Virus record (IMG/VR): IMGVR_UViG_3300021440_000109 | Location: 1-25,721 of that record | From: a virus | Length of the DNA stretch: 25,721 nucleotides | Direction: 5' to 3' (one strand) | Shown: one piece after another, positions 7,450-15,456 of the stretch | How positions within the stretch are numbered: position 1 is the first letter of the stretch | Layout of the letters: each line of letters starts with the position of its first letter | Program-made: the position numbers and the translations under genes | The notes under the pieces: generated by a model | Databases searched by the model: none | Told to the model about the DNA's origin: nothing | Seen by the model: the letters and a program-made list of their open reading frames with translations, nothing else

Positions 7450-7908
7450 TTATCGAACGTACTCAATAAGCAGATACAGTTCTCCCGAAGTGGGATTTCC
7501 AGTAGTTGCTGTTCCATTTACCCAAATCTGAATATCAGTGCCATATGGGATGTTATAGTTTTGAAAAATACCAGAAACAGGTGTTTGTACTGAATAAGCA
7601 CCAGCAGTTCCAAAGGCTGTTAGAGCATTTATAAATTGAGTACCAGCAGAGACAGTACCAACACTATATGTTGCAGCAGAAATAGAACCACCAGCCAATT
7701 GGGTTTTCACCCACAAACGAAACCCAAGAATAGTTGCATCTGCTGGAAGAACAGCTACTTGTGTGTTTGTGCCCCCAGTAGTAAAGTTAGCAGAAGTTAG
7801 TTTTACAGCTTTTACGATTACATCTTTAATATTACTAGTAGCACTGGGACCTGTACCAGCGGCTGGGTCACTGACAGCGACTTGGCCTTGTACGAAATTA
7901 ATTGCCAT
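7450..7908 (-). CDS. Structural protein downstream of the capsid gene
   Basis: The 152-residue product lacks Cys, is beta-patterned, and is rich in G, T, A and V. Segments such as VKAVKLTSANFTTGGTNTQV (32-51), VLPADATILGFRLWVKTQLA and the terminal ELYLLIEYVR suggest a jelly-roll or Ig-like fold, as in capsid-associated decoration or fibre proteins. It is flanked by intrinsic terminators on both sides, one after the major capsid gene and one after itself, which would set its dose separately from the capsid and the spike genes. AAGGAAAAC before the ATG supports the start. I cannot assign a named family. Confidence 0.7.
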   Translation of the reverse strand: MAINFVQGQVAVSDPAAGTGPSATSNIKDVIVKAVKLTSANFTTGGTNTQVAVLPADATILGFRLWVKTQLAGGSISAATYSVGTVSAGTQFINALTAFGTAGAYSVQTPVSGIFQNYNIPYGTDIQIWVNGTATTGNPTSGELYLLIEYVR

Positions 7909-7924
7909 TTGTTTTCCTTATAAG

Positions 7925-7975
7925 AAAAAGGGGTTGCCTCTGTGAATATTCACCTCTTGGGCTTATGTCCCCTTT
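7925..7975 (-). terminator. Intrinsic terminator after the major capsid gene, with a large branched hairpin
   Basis: On the minus strand AAAGGGG (7975-7969) pairs with CCCCTTT (7933-7927) and is followed by more T. The 35-base interior contains a further stem (GCC 7936-7938 with GGC 7960-7962) and the 12-base palindrome GTGAATATTCAC (7942-7953). Its place eleven bases after the capsid stop supports a terminator or processing signal. Confidence 0.65.
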
Positions 7976-7985
7976 AGTCAATTAA

Positions 7986-8894
7986 TTAAGCGCCAGCAGA
8001 ACCGTAGATACCACGGACATCAGTTGCGCCGAAGGAGTAACGAGCGGTTGCCTTGAACTTAGCGTTCTCAGTATCCCAATCATTGTCCATGTCGAACTGA
8101 TCTGCACGACGTTCAAAATACTTCATACCATGAGGCACGTTAGTACGAATGAACCAAGCATCAGTATCAGTCAAGAAGTGGTTGGTAACAACCTTAGGAA
8201 CAGCACCAAGAGTCTTGATGGCATTCAGATCGTTGTTATCAGTACCAACACGGCCATCAGAAGCCAAGATACGTTTTGCTTCAAAGATCAATTGACGTGG
8301 GATGATAAGCGATTCAGGACGAACAGCGATCAGCAAACCAGCATCATTAGTGAAACCGGCAATGTCGATACATGCTTGTTCCAGAGCAGCTTCAGACAAG
8401 TCAGCAGCAGTAGCAATTTGGTTAGACCAAGTACCACCTTTGATGTTAACGTGTGAGGCATTAATCAAAGACAAACCATCACCATAGGTATAGGAAGAGT
8501 TGAAAGCGCGGTTGTACACGTTTGCAGCAATGACTTCCTTGGTCTGACGCATAGAGAAGGCAAGCCCTTGAGCTTTCTTCTGACCTACGATGTCATACTG
8601 GTCATCTTCCATCATTTCGCGTGTGATAATGAAACCCAACGCATAAACGACGTGTTGGTAACGGGTGATGAACGCCTGACGTTCGCTATCATAAGAGATA
8701 GGAGAACCTTCAGTCTTTGCAACAGCCAAACCAAACGAAGAGATACCTACATCTTCTTCAAACGCTTTGTTAGAGGTATACTTATCAAAAAGATCAGTAT
8801 ACTCGGTTTTGTATTCATCATACGCTTTTCCATACCAAGCGTTGACACCGGGCCATAGGGCCTTGGCAAATGAGCCACTATTGATAATAGACAT
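7986..8894 (-). CDS. Major capsid protein (HK97-like fold, Mu gpT-like group)
   Basis: The 302-residue product begins MSIINSGSFAKALWPGVNAW, and has a helical region with YDEYKTEYTDLF (25-36), a YQHVVYALGFIITREMMEDD segment (79-98) and KKAQGLAFSMRQTKEVIAANV that looks like the long spine helix. The AFNSSYTYGDGLSLINASHV part and the later RPESLIIPRQLIFEAKRILA and NVPHGMKYFERR segments match the layout of Mu gpT-like and related HK97-fold capsid proteins, in which GDGLxLxSxxHP-like and a late hydrophobic beta element are typical. It self-assembles into the icosahedral shell around the scaffold encoded upstream. AAAGGAAAT before the ATG is a strong ribosome site and a terminator follows, as expected for the most abundant virion protein. 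Confidence 0.88.
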   Translation of the reverse strand: MSIINSGSFAKALWPGVNAWYGKAYDEYKTEYTDLFDKYTSNKAFEEDVGISSFGLAVAKTEGSPISYDSERQAFITRYQHVVYALGFIITREMMEDDQYDIVGQKKAQGLAFSMRQTKEVIAANVYNRAFNSSYTYGDGLSLINASHVNIKGGTWSNQIATAADLSEAALEQACIDIAGFTNDAGLLIAVRPESLIIPRQLIFEAKRILASDGRVGTDNNDLNAIKTLGAVPKVVTNHFLTDTDAWFIRTNVPHGMKYFERRADQFDMDNDWDTENAKFKATARYSFGATDVRGIYGSAGA

Positions 8895-8915
8895 ATTCTA
8901 TTTCCTTTATAAAAA

Positions 8916-9533
8916 TTAAACGCCGGTTGTACCGAGACTACCCAAGGTGGCTGCGTTCAGCTTGACATAGTAGCTGAAATAAGTATCACCGGGAATGTTG
9001 TCTGGACGATTGGGGAAACCGACAATCTTCAAAGGAAGAGTAGCTGTAGTAGCCAAACCAGCAGAGTCCAATTGCATACCAGAACTACCAGAAGTAGTAG
9101 AACCGGCAGTAGTGGTAAATTGACCGTTCAAGCCCACATTTGCAGTAATCGTAGCAGCAGCTACAGACGTACCAGCATATTGAACCTCATAAATCAACGA
9201 AGGATCGTCTGCAACAAGAACATAACGATTAGTAGATGCGGCACGATATACAGGGGTATTCAGGTTAGAGACAGGGGGGATGTTTGTTACATCACCAACA
9301 CCAGTAAACAAGAAACCTACAACAACCCCAATTGGGATATCAGTTGCAGCACAACGTGCAACGGTTGGAACACCAGTAGCTGCACGAGCATCGCCTGCGA
9401 GTTTTACAGCATCCCCGACCATAACAACATCACTGTTGCCAGCGTCGAGGAAATAAAGATTTGCTTGGCCGGTATAGGGGCCAGTAGCAGTTTTAACAGG
9501 ACGGAACCCGTTAATACGAGAAACACTTGACAT
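8916..9533 (-). CDS. Probable capsid-associated (decoration/head) protein
   Basis: This 205-residue protein opens with SSVSRINGFRPVKTATGPYT and carries beta-rich segments (VVMVGDAVKLAGDARAATGV; IPIGVVVGFLFTGVGDV; YVLVADDPSLIYEVQYAGTS). The D-P-x-x-x-Y-E-V-Q phrase and the AxGDAV opening recur in phage head decoration or capsid-stabilising proteins encoded beside the capsid gene. It lies directly upstream of the capsid gene and is separated from the previous gene by 58 bases. A GGAG eight bases before the ATG supports the start. The exact role is inferred from context. Confidence 0.65.
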   Translation of the reverse strand: MSSVSRINGFRPVKTATGPYTGQANLYFLDAGNSDVVMVGDAVKLAGDARAATGVPTVARCAATDIPIGVVVGFLFTGVGDVTNIPPVSNLNTPVYRAASTNRYVLVADDPSLIYEVQYAGTSVAAATITANVGLNGQFTTTAGSTTSGSSGMQLDSAGLATTATLPLKIVGFPNRPDNIPGDTYFSYYVKLNAATLGSLGTTGV

Positions 9534-9591
9534 TAGTAATACTCCAATTAGTCAATTAGTAAGTACCCCCAATGGTCGCACACAAAGTGTG

Positions 9592-9999
9592 TTAATCGCG
9601 GCTAACTTTGACAGCGCCGTAATCGCTTCCATTAAGAGATGGTTCTTTAATGGCAGATTCCGTTTCAGCAATTTGTCGTTGCTTCGCTCGTTGGTCTTCT
9701 TCGTACCACTCTTTCTTAATTCGCATTACGAAAGCCTTAGTACCTTGACCGACGGAGAGTTGCTTAACAGATCCAATAGAGGACCCACTTGCTGCTCGTT
9801 TATCTCCCACATCTACAGTATCAGACTGCACGATTTCATAACCGGCATCTTGGAACTGCGTGATTCGATCTTCTACATCGTTCACGATACGGTATTCATA
9901 AGCTGGGTCTTTACCCTTAACCGTTAAAATGTTACGACTACCTACGGGGGTACGTGTAACGCGACCTGCTGGGGCCTTAGCAATTGCTTCTTTTGTCAT
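9592..9999 (-). CDS. Head-module protein, function unknown
   Basis: I do not recognise this 135-residue protein. It is highly charged: a basic N-terminus (APAGRVTRTPVGSRNILTVK), a central DVEDRITQFQDAGYEIVQSD (41-60), and a C-terminal helix full of E, K, R and Q (VMRIKKEWYEEDQRAKQRQI, 91-110) ending in SLNGSDYGAVKVSRD. It lies between scaffold and decoration genes, so a minor head role is likely. A short 5-base-pair hairpin (CACAC-AAA-GTGTG, 9579-9591) follows its stop codon, too short and without T-run to be a terminator. AGAAAGG before the ATG supports the start. Confidence 0.65.
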   Translation of the reverse strand: MTKEAIAKAPAGRVTRTPVGSRNILTVKGKDPAYEYRIVNDVEDRITQFQDAGYEIVQSDTVDVGDKRAASGSSIGSVKQLSVGQGTKAFVMRIKKEWYEEDQRAKQRQIAETESAIKEPSLNGSDYGAVKVSRD

Positions 10000-10010
10000 A
10001 TTAACCTTTC

Positions 10011-10784
10011 TTAAAGTACGGACTTCAAGTCCTCTATGTATTGTTTTTCTGTCATTACCTTTTGGCGAACTAGATTATTCATAATCTTACGTTGCTGGTC
10101 AGTAAGAACAAAAGTTTCCTTAGATGTTCCTCTGGCTTGCCCTGACTCGACACTGCCGGGTTTATCTTGGTTGGGGTTCTTAAACCTATTAGGGAACTCT
10201 TTGCGAACCTCTGCTTCAACTTTCTTTAGAACTTCTGAAGGACTATTACCAGCACGAGCTAGTGATTGTCCCAAAGCATCTGCAAAAGCTTTCATGGGAG
10301 CTGAGGTTTTGTACCAATTATTACGAGAGGTCCATTGTGTGAATTCGGGATGTTCCTCGACTTCCTGCACTTGGACGGGTTCAGCTTTAAGCTGGTTAAC
10401 TTGCTCTTTAACAAGGTCAATACGATCTTCTGCCGCTAGTACGGCATCTGCATCACCTTCTTGTAGGGCAACTCGTTTCTGTTCCCTAAGGGCTTCTAGT
10501 GCCCGTTTATACTCCACTTCTCGCACTTGCGAGTGTAGTTTTTTCATTTCATTTAGGGCACTTTTAACGTCTTTAAGCTGTTTAGATTGATCTTCAATCT
10601 TTTTAAAGAGTTCACCACGACGTAGGAATTCTCCTGCATCTACCCATTTATGCTCTACACCTTTGTATTCTTCTTTTGGAACCCAGCCGGATTCCATCGC
10701 CTCAATCTCTGTTTCAGTTCGTTGTGGGGCTTCTTGTTCAACATTCTCAACAGGTTCTGTTGGATTTAGGTTTTCTTCTGACAT
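10011..10784 (-). CDS. Capsid scaffolding protein
   Basis: This 257-residue protein is very rich in E, K, Q, R and A and has long predicted coiled-coil helices, most clearly at about 55-140 (KKIEDQSKQLKDVKSALNEM; EALREQKRVALQEGDADAVL; DRIDLVKEQVNQLKAEPVQV). The N-terminus is acidic with a GWVPKEEYKG element (33-42), a phrase that is frequent near the start of podoviral scaffold proteins, and the C-terminus is basic and helical, as needed to contact the capsid shell. It lies two genes before the capsid gene, the usual place. CAGGAG before the ATG fixes the start. No protease domain is seen in it or nearby. Confidence 0.85.
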   Translation of the reverse strand: MSEENLNPTEPVENVEQEAPQRTETEIEAMESGWVPKEEYKGVEHKWVDAGEFLRRGELFKKIEDQSKQLKDVKSALNEMKKLHSQVREVEYKRALEALREQKRVALQEGDADAVLAAEDRIDLVKEQVNQLKAEPVQVQEVEEHPEFTQWTSRNNWYKTSAPMKAFADALGQSLARAGNSPSEVLKKVEAEVRKEFPNRFKNPNQDKPGSVESGQARGTSKETFVLTDQQRKIMNNLVRQKVMTEKQYIEDLKSVL

Positions 10785-10785
10785 A

Positions 10786-11112
10786 TCAATCTCCTGTAAT
10801 TACTGCTACAACATCTTCATCATTTAATGCGATGTATTCTTGCTCGTCTTTTGGATCTGTAATAGTTTTACCGCTAAAGCGTGCAAAAGCTACTAAATCT
10901 CCAACCTTAATAGGCGGTGCTACTCCAAAGTCTTTATAAGCCGTAGAGCCCATCGAAACAATAGTTCCAACATCTACTCCTGCCTGTGCCCTGAGTTTAT
11001 CTTCATGGTCTGGAATAATTAGTCCAGCAGCAGTGGCTCGTTTATAGTCTTTGTTAGTATCCTCTAGTTTATTTTGTTTAACTAGAATGCGATGCAAAAT
11101 AGGTGTAATCAC
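10786..11112 (-). CDS. GroES-like co-chaperonin
   Basis: This 108-residue protein matches the Cpn10 fold. It opens with ITPILHRILVKQ (2-13), has a mobile-loop-like region with the hydrophobic GLIIP (30-34), equivalent to the tripeptide by which GroES touches GroEL, then VDVGTIVSMGSTAY (46-59), IKVGDLVAFARFSGKTI (68-84) and IALNDEDVVAVI (94-105). These match the GroES strands in order. It probably replaces host GroES on host GroEL to fold the phage capsid protein, as T4 gp31 does. The start is GTG at 11112-11110, backed by AAGGAG seven bases upstream, overlapping the previous stop as GTGA. It sits one base before the scaffold's stop-to-start gap. Confidence 0.9.
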   Translation of the reverse strand: MITPILHRILVKQNKLEDTNKDYKRATAAGLIIPDHEDKLRAQAGVDVGTIVSMGSTAYKDFGVAPPIKVGDLVAFARFSGKTITDPKDEQEYIALNDEDVVAVITGD

Positions 11113-11318
11113 TCTGAATCTCCTTCATCGTGTGTCATTTCCAAGAAGTCTCGGTATGCTTGGATTGCTCCAACTTTCATACCATCTTGCCGTACATCTT
11201 GTCCCGCAGTGTATCCGAGTTCTTCTTGTAGTCCTTGGATGCGGATTCCGATGGTAGCATATACCTGCTTGGTGACAGGATTGGATTTCCAGTCTCGAAA
11301 ATCTGTCTTTGAAATCAT
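11109..11318 (-). CDS. Small portal-linked conserved phage protein
   Basis: This 69-residue protein opens ISKTDFRDWKSNPVTKQVYA and continues with a long helix (GIRIQGLQEELG, 24-35), GQDVRQDGMKVGAIQAYRDF (39-58) and an acidic tail. The pattern F-x-D-W-x-x-x-P-V-T-K ... R-I-x-x-L-x-x-x-L-x-x-x-A-G-x-D-x-x-x-D ... G-x-I-x-A-x-R-x-x-L is one I recall from small proteins encoded just after portal genes in podoviruses; their role is unknown. It starts five bases after the portal stop and overlaps the co-chaperonin gene by four bases. AAAGGGAAAT lies before its ATG, inside the portal's last codons. Confidence 0.7.
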   Translation of the reverse strand: MISKTDFRDWKSNPVTKQVYATIGIRIQGLQEELGYTAGQDVRQDGMKVGAIQAYRDFLEMTHDEGDSE

Positions 11319-11323
11319 CTAAT

Positions 11324-13495
11324 TTATTTCCCTTTGGAATGTGGTTTAGCAGACTGTTGTCTTTTAACAGATGCCATCTGGTTTTGGTGAGTCACATTTT
11401 GACGGTGATCTACCTCTTTATGGATAGTGTCTTGAATAAACTTCTGTTTATCCTGAGCAGTACGCATGTTCTCAGTGTGTGTACTAATGGCTAGTTGTAC
11501 AGCATTGAGCATCTCTTTATGGCGCAATTCTTGATCGGCAGCTTGTGCTTTCATAGCTTGCTGGAACTGTGCATCACGTTGGGCTAGTTCACTCTTGAAC
11601 GCGGCCTCTTGTTGTTTAATTGCAGAAGCTTGCCCCATAGCTTGAATCTTAGCTTGGCTTTCCAACAGTTTAGGATCTGGTGGTTTCTGTGGCAGGGCAC
11701 CTGTCTGAGCAACTTCTTGATTTAGCAAATCCTGATAATTAGGCTGTTCTTGAGCTTCCAACAATCGTAGACCAACCTTAACTGGATCAAGGATACCAAG
11801 AGGTAGCATCTCCATCAAGCCTTGGGCTTTCAAGAGTTTCTCAGTTTGAGATACAGCCGTGGGATCAGCTCCAGGACACACCTTGTAGGTGTCTTGTTTG
11901 AAATCTGCTGGGCCAATTGTGACATTGACAACGGCTGCATATGTTTCTGGGTTCAGGTATGTACCATTAATGGCGAAGAGTTTTTGAAACTCCTCTTCCA
12001 AAGAACGGTAGATACGTTTATAGACAGCAGTAAATACCTTCATACCCTGTTCGATGGTAGCCATTGTGGTCGTGGCAGGGGTATTTTGGCCGGGCATCTT
12101 TCCTACGAAGATTTCCGCTACACTTGCAAGCTCTTTGCCACTCGTGATTAGACTACCCATCAATTGAAATAAAACTGCACTGGGTTCTTTACTAGGCAGA
12201 GGTACAATTTGCTGTTTCAGATCTTGGCCTGTGCTATTAACAGCCTTCCATTCACCCGGTGAGAACCTGGCTTCACCCATACGGATACGAAGACCTTTAC
12301 CCAAGAAACCAGATTGAAGGTTATTTAGTGAACCGGCATCAATCAACTGATTAATCAGAGTATTAACAGACTCATTAACTGGACCAAGTAAAACCCCAAA
12401 ACCCAAATCATAGAAACTACCGTCTGGATTAGGAATGAACCCAAACTTAGTAAAATACTCAATAGGATCAATCTTGATAAGCTCACCCTTATCATTGTAA
12501 TGCATAGTGGTGTCATCAAAACGGGCACTAATACGCAATACCTTACCACTTTCAAGGTGGAAAGTCACAACATAAGGTTCTCTGTAACCATCGTCATCTA
12601 AATCTAGATAAGTATGCTGCTCAATGATTGTATAAGGAGTAGTTTCATCCTGTTTAGGAACCGAACCACCTTTTGTTTCTGGTAATGGGGCACTACCAAG
12701 ATCAGTATCTAGGAAAATACCAGCCATTTGACGTTCTTTTAACAACCGTGGGCTCATTTCAATCACCTGAGACACACGTTCAGCTTCTCGCAGGGTCTTT
12801 GTCCAGTAGTTTACTACTAAATTCTTAGGCAAAATGACATCAGAAGCAGGTTGTTTCTTAATTGAATCCCAATAAGTTTTCTTAAAAACAGTTCCAACCA
12901 CAGGAAGCATAATTAGCAACTTGTCCATACCCTCTTCCCAACCAATCATCTCATGCATCAGTTGATAAGACATGTAAGAAGACACGCGGTCCGCTAAACT
13001 ACTCTTTTCTCCACTAGGATCTTTACCAATTACCTTAGATTTTACAATTTTACCATCAGAAGGCACTAGACTTGGGTAAGCCCGAGCAGCAAATTGCATA
13101 GCTGCGGTAGTCAGTAGTGGGTATTTTACGTTAGAGGCTTTGGGCCAAGGGAAACTCTTATCTTCACGTACCTGTGAAGCAAGTTTAATCCACTCATCTA
13201 GCTGCTTTTCCCAAGTTTCCCTAGACTGTTTGTCGGTGTCATACCCACTCAAAGCTTCTCTACCAATATCCTTAATCTGTTGTTCATCCAAAGTCTCAGC
13301 AATGTTCTTAGACTCTAACAAAGCTCGTAAAGAGGCTTCCTGTGGAGTAACTTCTGCTTCTGACTGGTCTGGATGGTCCCCCAAACCATTAGGAAGGGGT
13401 TGAGGTTGGGACGGTAGTTGGCTAATATCCGGTGATGCTTGATTGCCCATCATAGCCTGCCCCGGATTCCCTGAGTTCGTCTGCGTATTCATCAT
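11324..13495 (-). CDS. Portal protein
   Basis: This 723-residue protein is in the size range of podoviral portals (P22 gp1 has 725). The N-terminal half has the segment WIKLASQVREDKSFPWPKAS (about 88-107) followed by NVKYPLLTTAAMQFAARAYP, a phrase shared by long phage portals, and later GVLLGPVNESVNTLINQLID that resembles the crown/stem region. The C-terminus (about 600-710) is a long Q-, A- and E-rich helix that could form the barrel or a coiled coil. It forms the dodecameric ring through which DNA is packaged, next to the terminase gene. The start is uncertain: two ATGs at 13495 and 13492 overlap the terminase by 74 bases, and ATGs at 13453/13450 follow GGGGCAGG. Confidence 0.88.
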   Translation of the reverse strand: MMNTQTNSGNPGQAMMGNQASPDISQLPSQPQPLPNGLGDHPDQSEAEVTPQEASLRALLESKNIAETLDEQQIKDIGREALSGYDTDKQSRETWEKQLDEWIKLASQVREDKSFPWPKASNVKYPLLTTAAMQFAARAYPSLVPSDGKIVKSKVIGKDPSGEKSSLADRVSSYMSYQLMHEMIGWEEGMDKLLIMLPVVGTVFKKTYWDSIKKQPASDVILPKNLVVNYWTKTLREAERVSQVIEMSPRLLKERQMAGIFLDTDLGSAPLPETKGGSVPKQDETTPYTIIEQHTYLDLDDDGYREPYVVTFHLESGKVLRISARFDDTTMHYNDKGELIKIDPIEYFTKFGFIPNPDGSFYDLGFGVLLGPVNESVNTLINQLIDAGSLNNLQSGFLGKGLRIRMGEARFSPGEWKAVNSTGQDLKQQIVPLPSKEPSAVLFQLMGSLITSGKELASVAEIFVGKMPGQNTPATTTMATIEQGMKVFTAVYKRIYRSLEEEFQKLFAINGTYLNPETYAAVVNVTIGPADFKQDTYKVCPGADPTAVSQTEKLLKAQGLMEMLPLGILDPVKVGLRLLEAQEQPNYQDLLNQEVAQTGALPQKPPDPKLLESQAKIQAMGQASAIKQQEAAFKSELAQRDAQFQQAMKAQAADQELRHKEMLNAVQLAISTHTENMRTAQDKQKFIQDTIHKEVDHRQNVTHQNQMASVKRQQSAKPHSKGK

Positions 13496-14942
13496 CGTCT
13501 ATTTCTTCTTTCGTTGGGGCTTCTATTAATGTATCAAGCATTAAGCCTAAGTAGGCAAAGGCATCTACTTGGTCATCATGCTTGCCACGCGGGAAGGTTA
13601 AACATTCATTTTCAAATATCGGATACCATTCCCCACCTTTATTGAATTTAATACCGTGGGCACACATCCGTGCTTGTATTGACCGTGATCTACTTGTCTT
13701 ATCCTTACCTCCATGTTTCAAGGGTATTAGGCTTAGGTAAGTATTAGTCTTAACCATCTCTTCACGTAAAAAAGGACCGATGGACTTAGAAACTTGCATG
13801 TCTTCTATTCCAACGGCCTCTGGTTCGTATATCCTATGCAAGGAAAGTAGTGTATCTACGATTTCCCTACCATCCATACGCTCCCGTATAATGTCTTTTA
13901 TATGAATAATTTTATTTTCATCTACACCAGCAACTACAAAAACGGAGTAGTCTGCTTTCTCAGATTCAGAAATGGCTAAGTCAGCCGTCACATAGTAATG
14001 CAACTTTAACTTAGTATCCTCTTCCCGAATTGGTAGAAAGTCAGCACGCTTGAAGAAAGTCACACTTTCATCCAAAGGCACGTTTAAATACTCTTGGCTG
14101 TAGATGTCGGTGGTTCCGTCTTTGACGGCTTCATCGTACAACATCTTGAACTCTGTAGCACTCTTTTTGGAAGGCCACAATAGCTCACTAAAATCCTCAT
14201 TATGCGCTCGATACTTAACAGCTTTCCACATACCCTTCATGGTAGTGAAGGTCTTTAACCCAATACGTTGGGTACGTTTATCGCTGTCGTTGGGCATTAG
14301 ACGCTCTAGGAGGCTGTCGTTGTGCAGGATGGTACCAACTATACGGACAATACCGCTATCTGCCCTACAAGGCAGCAAAGCGCCTTTAAACCACCTACGC
14401 ATCTTATCACGACGTTCCTTGTTCATCACAAGCTCATCGTTCTCCATATCATCACACATAATGATGTCAGGACGACTACCATTCCAGATCAATCCACGTA
14501 GCTTTTGTTCCGCTCCCTTGGCAATTATCCGAAATTGGTGGTTGTCCTCACATGCAACTATAATATCAGTTTCAGAGTCCTTGATGAACTTGACCTGACC
14601 AGATTCATTTCGTTTTATACGAAACAAATCTATTAACTCGTTATTATCTTGTAACTCTTGTTTGAATGTTCCAAGGAACAAAGCGGCTTGAGATTCAGTG
14701 TCTGAGACGAGTAACATGAACTTACGTTCACGAAACAGGAGGGTAGCTAAGCCATAACCCAGAGTCACTGCTGTGGATTTAGCGTGTCCTCGTGGGGCAG
14801 CTATCGCCACAAACTTCTCGTTAGAAGTACATAAATCCCAACACTCGTGGTGAAACTCTGGAGAGCTGCTACGCCCATCAAACCTATTACCTAACACAGA
14901 ACCGACAAACCCGGCTATCGTATCACCCGTTAAACGTGCCAT
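13422..14942 (-). CDS. Terminase large subunit
   Basis: The 506-residue protein is the packaging ATPase and headful/end-cutting nuclease. The variant Walker A is APRGHAKST (49-57), the Walker B region is DIIMCDDME (159-167) and a coupling motif lies at GTILHNDSL (203-211). The RNase-H-like nuclease domain follows from about 310, with acidic residues at D321 (VTADLAIS), E380 (VGIEDMQVSK) and D456/D457/D460 (KHDDQVDAF). Length and domain order match full-length terminases. It overlaps the start of the portal gene and the end of the upstream HNH gene, so the three are one translation unit. The ribosome site AAAGG lies nine bases before the ATG. Confidence 0.95.
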   Translation of the reverse strand: MARLTGDTIAGFVGSVLGNRFDGRSSSPEFHHECWDLCTSNEKFVAIAAPRGHAKSTAVTLGYGLATLLFRERKFMLLVSDTESQAALFLGTFKQELQDNNELIDLFRIKRNESGQVKFIKDSETDIIVACEDNHQFRIIAKGAEQKLRGLIWNGSRPDIIMCDDMENDELVMNKERRDKMRRWFKGALLPCRADSGIVRIVGTILHNDSLLERLMPNDSDKRTQRIGLKTFTTMKGMWKAVKYRAHNEDFSELLWPSKKSATEFKMLYDEAVKDGTTDIYSQEYLNVPLDESVTFFKRADFLPIREEDTKLKLHYYVTADLAISESEKADYSVFVVAGVDENKIIHIKDIIRERMDGREIVDTLLSLHRIYEPEAVGIEDMQVSKSIGPFLREEMVKTNTYLSLIPLKHGGKDKTSRSRSIQARMCAHGIKFNKGGEWYPIFENECLTFPRGKHDDQVDAFAYLGLMLDTLIEAPTKEEIDDDEYADELRESGAGYDGQSSITGY

Positions 14943-15456
14943 TTAAATATGCCTTTGCTGATTCTAGTATAGCGACATCGTCCCTGGCATAGCCCAGAAC
15001 TAGATTACAACTATAACAAAGAAGTCCACGAATTTTTCCTGTTTTATGGCAATGATCTACACAGGCACTAGGAAAATGCTCATTAGCATGAACAGACAAT
15101 GGGGTATTACAGATAGCACATCTTCCATCCTGTGCTTCCATCATATTAATATAAGTCGCCCATTCTAAACCATACTTCTTTTTTAGTGAGCGTTTCTTTT
15201 CGCTTAGTTGACGTTTTTCTGGATTTTGCTCTCTCCAGTTATAAGACCGTTCTATGTATTCTGACTTCTTACCATTATAATGAGCTTTTCGTTTGGCTTT
15301 TTCTTTATCTTGATTCTTGAAATAATCAGAAGATATGCAAGTCTTACAAACATACTTATAACCATCAGGGGTACGCTTATTTTTTGAGAACAGTCCTAAT
15401 GATTTAACCTCTTTACAACGAGTACAGGGTTTAACATCAGCGGATAATGTTGTCAT
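14923..15456 (-). CDS. HNH endonuclease, recombination endonuclease VII type
   Basis: This 177-residue protein has two metal-binding parts. N-terminal: C11-x2-C14 and C37-x2-C40 (CTRC ... CKTC), a zinc knuckle common in DNA-binding phage proteins. C-terminal: C113-x2-C116 (CAIC), VDHCHKTGKIRGLLCYSCN (133-151) with D134, H135, H137 and C147-x2-C150, followed by LGYARDD. This is the endonuclease VII / HNH core, which cleaves branched DNA or nicks specific sites. The middle is basic and helical. It overlaps the terminase start by 20 bases and the previous gene by four. Whether it is a packaging or Holliday-junction enzyme or a homing endonuclease cannot be told from the sequence. Confidence 0.9.
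   Translation of the reverse strand: MTTLSADVKPCTRCKEVKSLGLFSKNKRTPDGYKYVCKTCISSDYFKNQDKEKAKRKAHYNGKKSEYIERSYNWREQNPEKRQLSEKKRSLKKKYGLEWATYINMMEAQDGRCAICNTPLSVHANEHFPSACVDHCHKTGKIRGLLCYSCNLVLGYARDDVAILESAKAYLNGTFNG

Noticed and set aside
7975-9559. 11-base repeat TTAGTCAATTA near the capsid and decoration genes
   Set aside because: The TTGACT it contains on the minus strand has no matching -10 box at 16-18 bases, so it is not a promoter, and two copies of an AT-rich word are not unusual.
9579-9591. Short hairpin after the 135-residue head gene
   Set aside because: Only five base pairs and no T-run; not credible as a terminator.
10036-10590. A 184-codon plus-strand frame opposite the scaffold gene
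   Set aside because: It mirrors the biased codons of the coiled-coil scaffold protein; a serine-, arginine- and cysteine-rich translation is typical of such shadows.
14104-14598. A 164-codon plus-strand frame opposite terminase
   Set aside because: It is inside a gene with clear ATPase and nuclease motifs and has no ribosome site or family signature.
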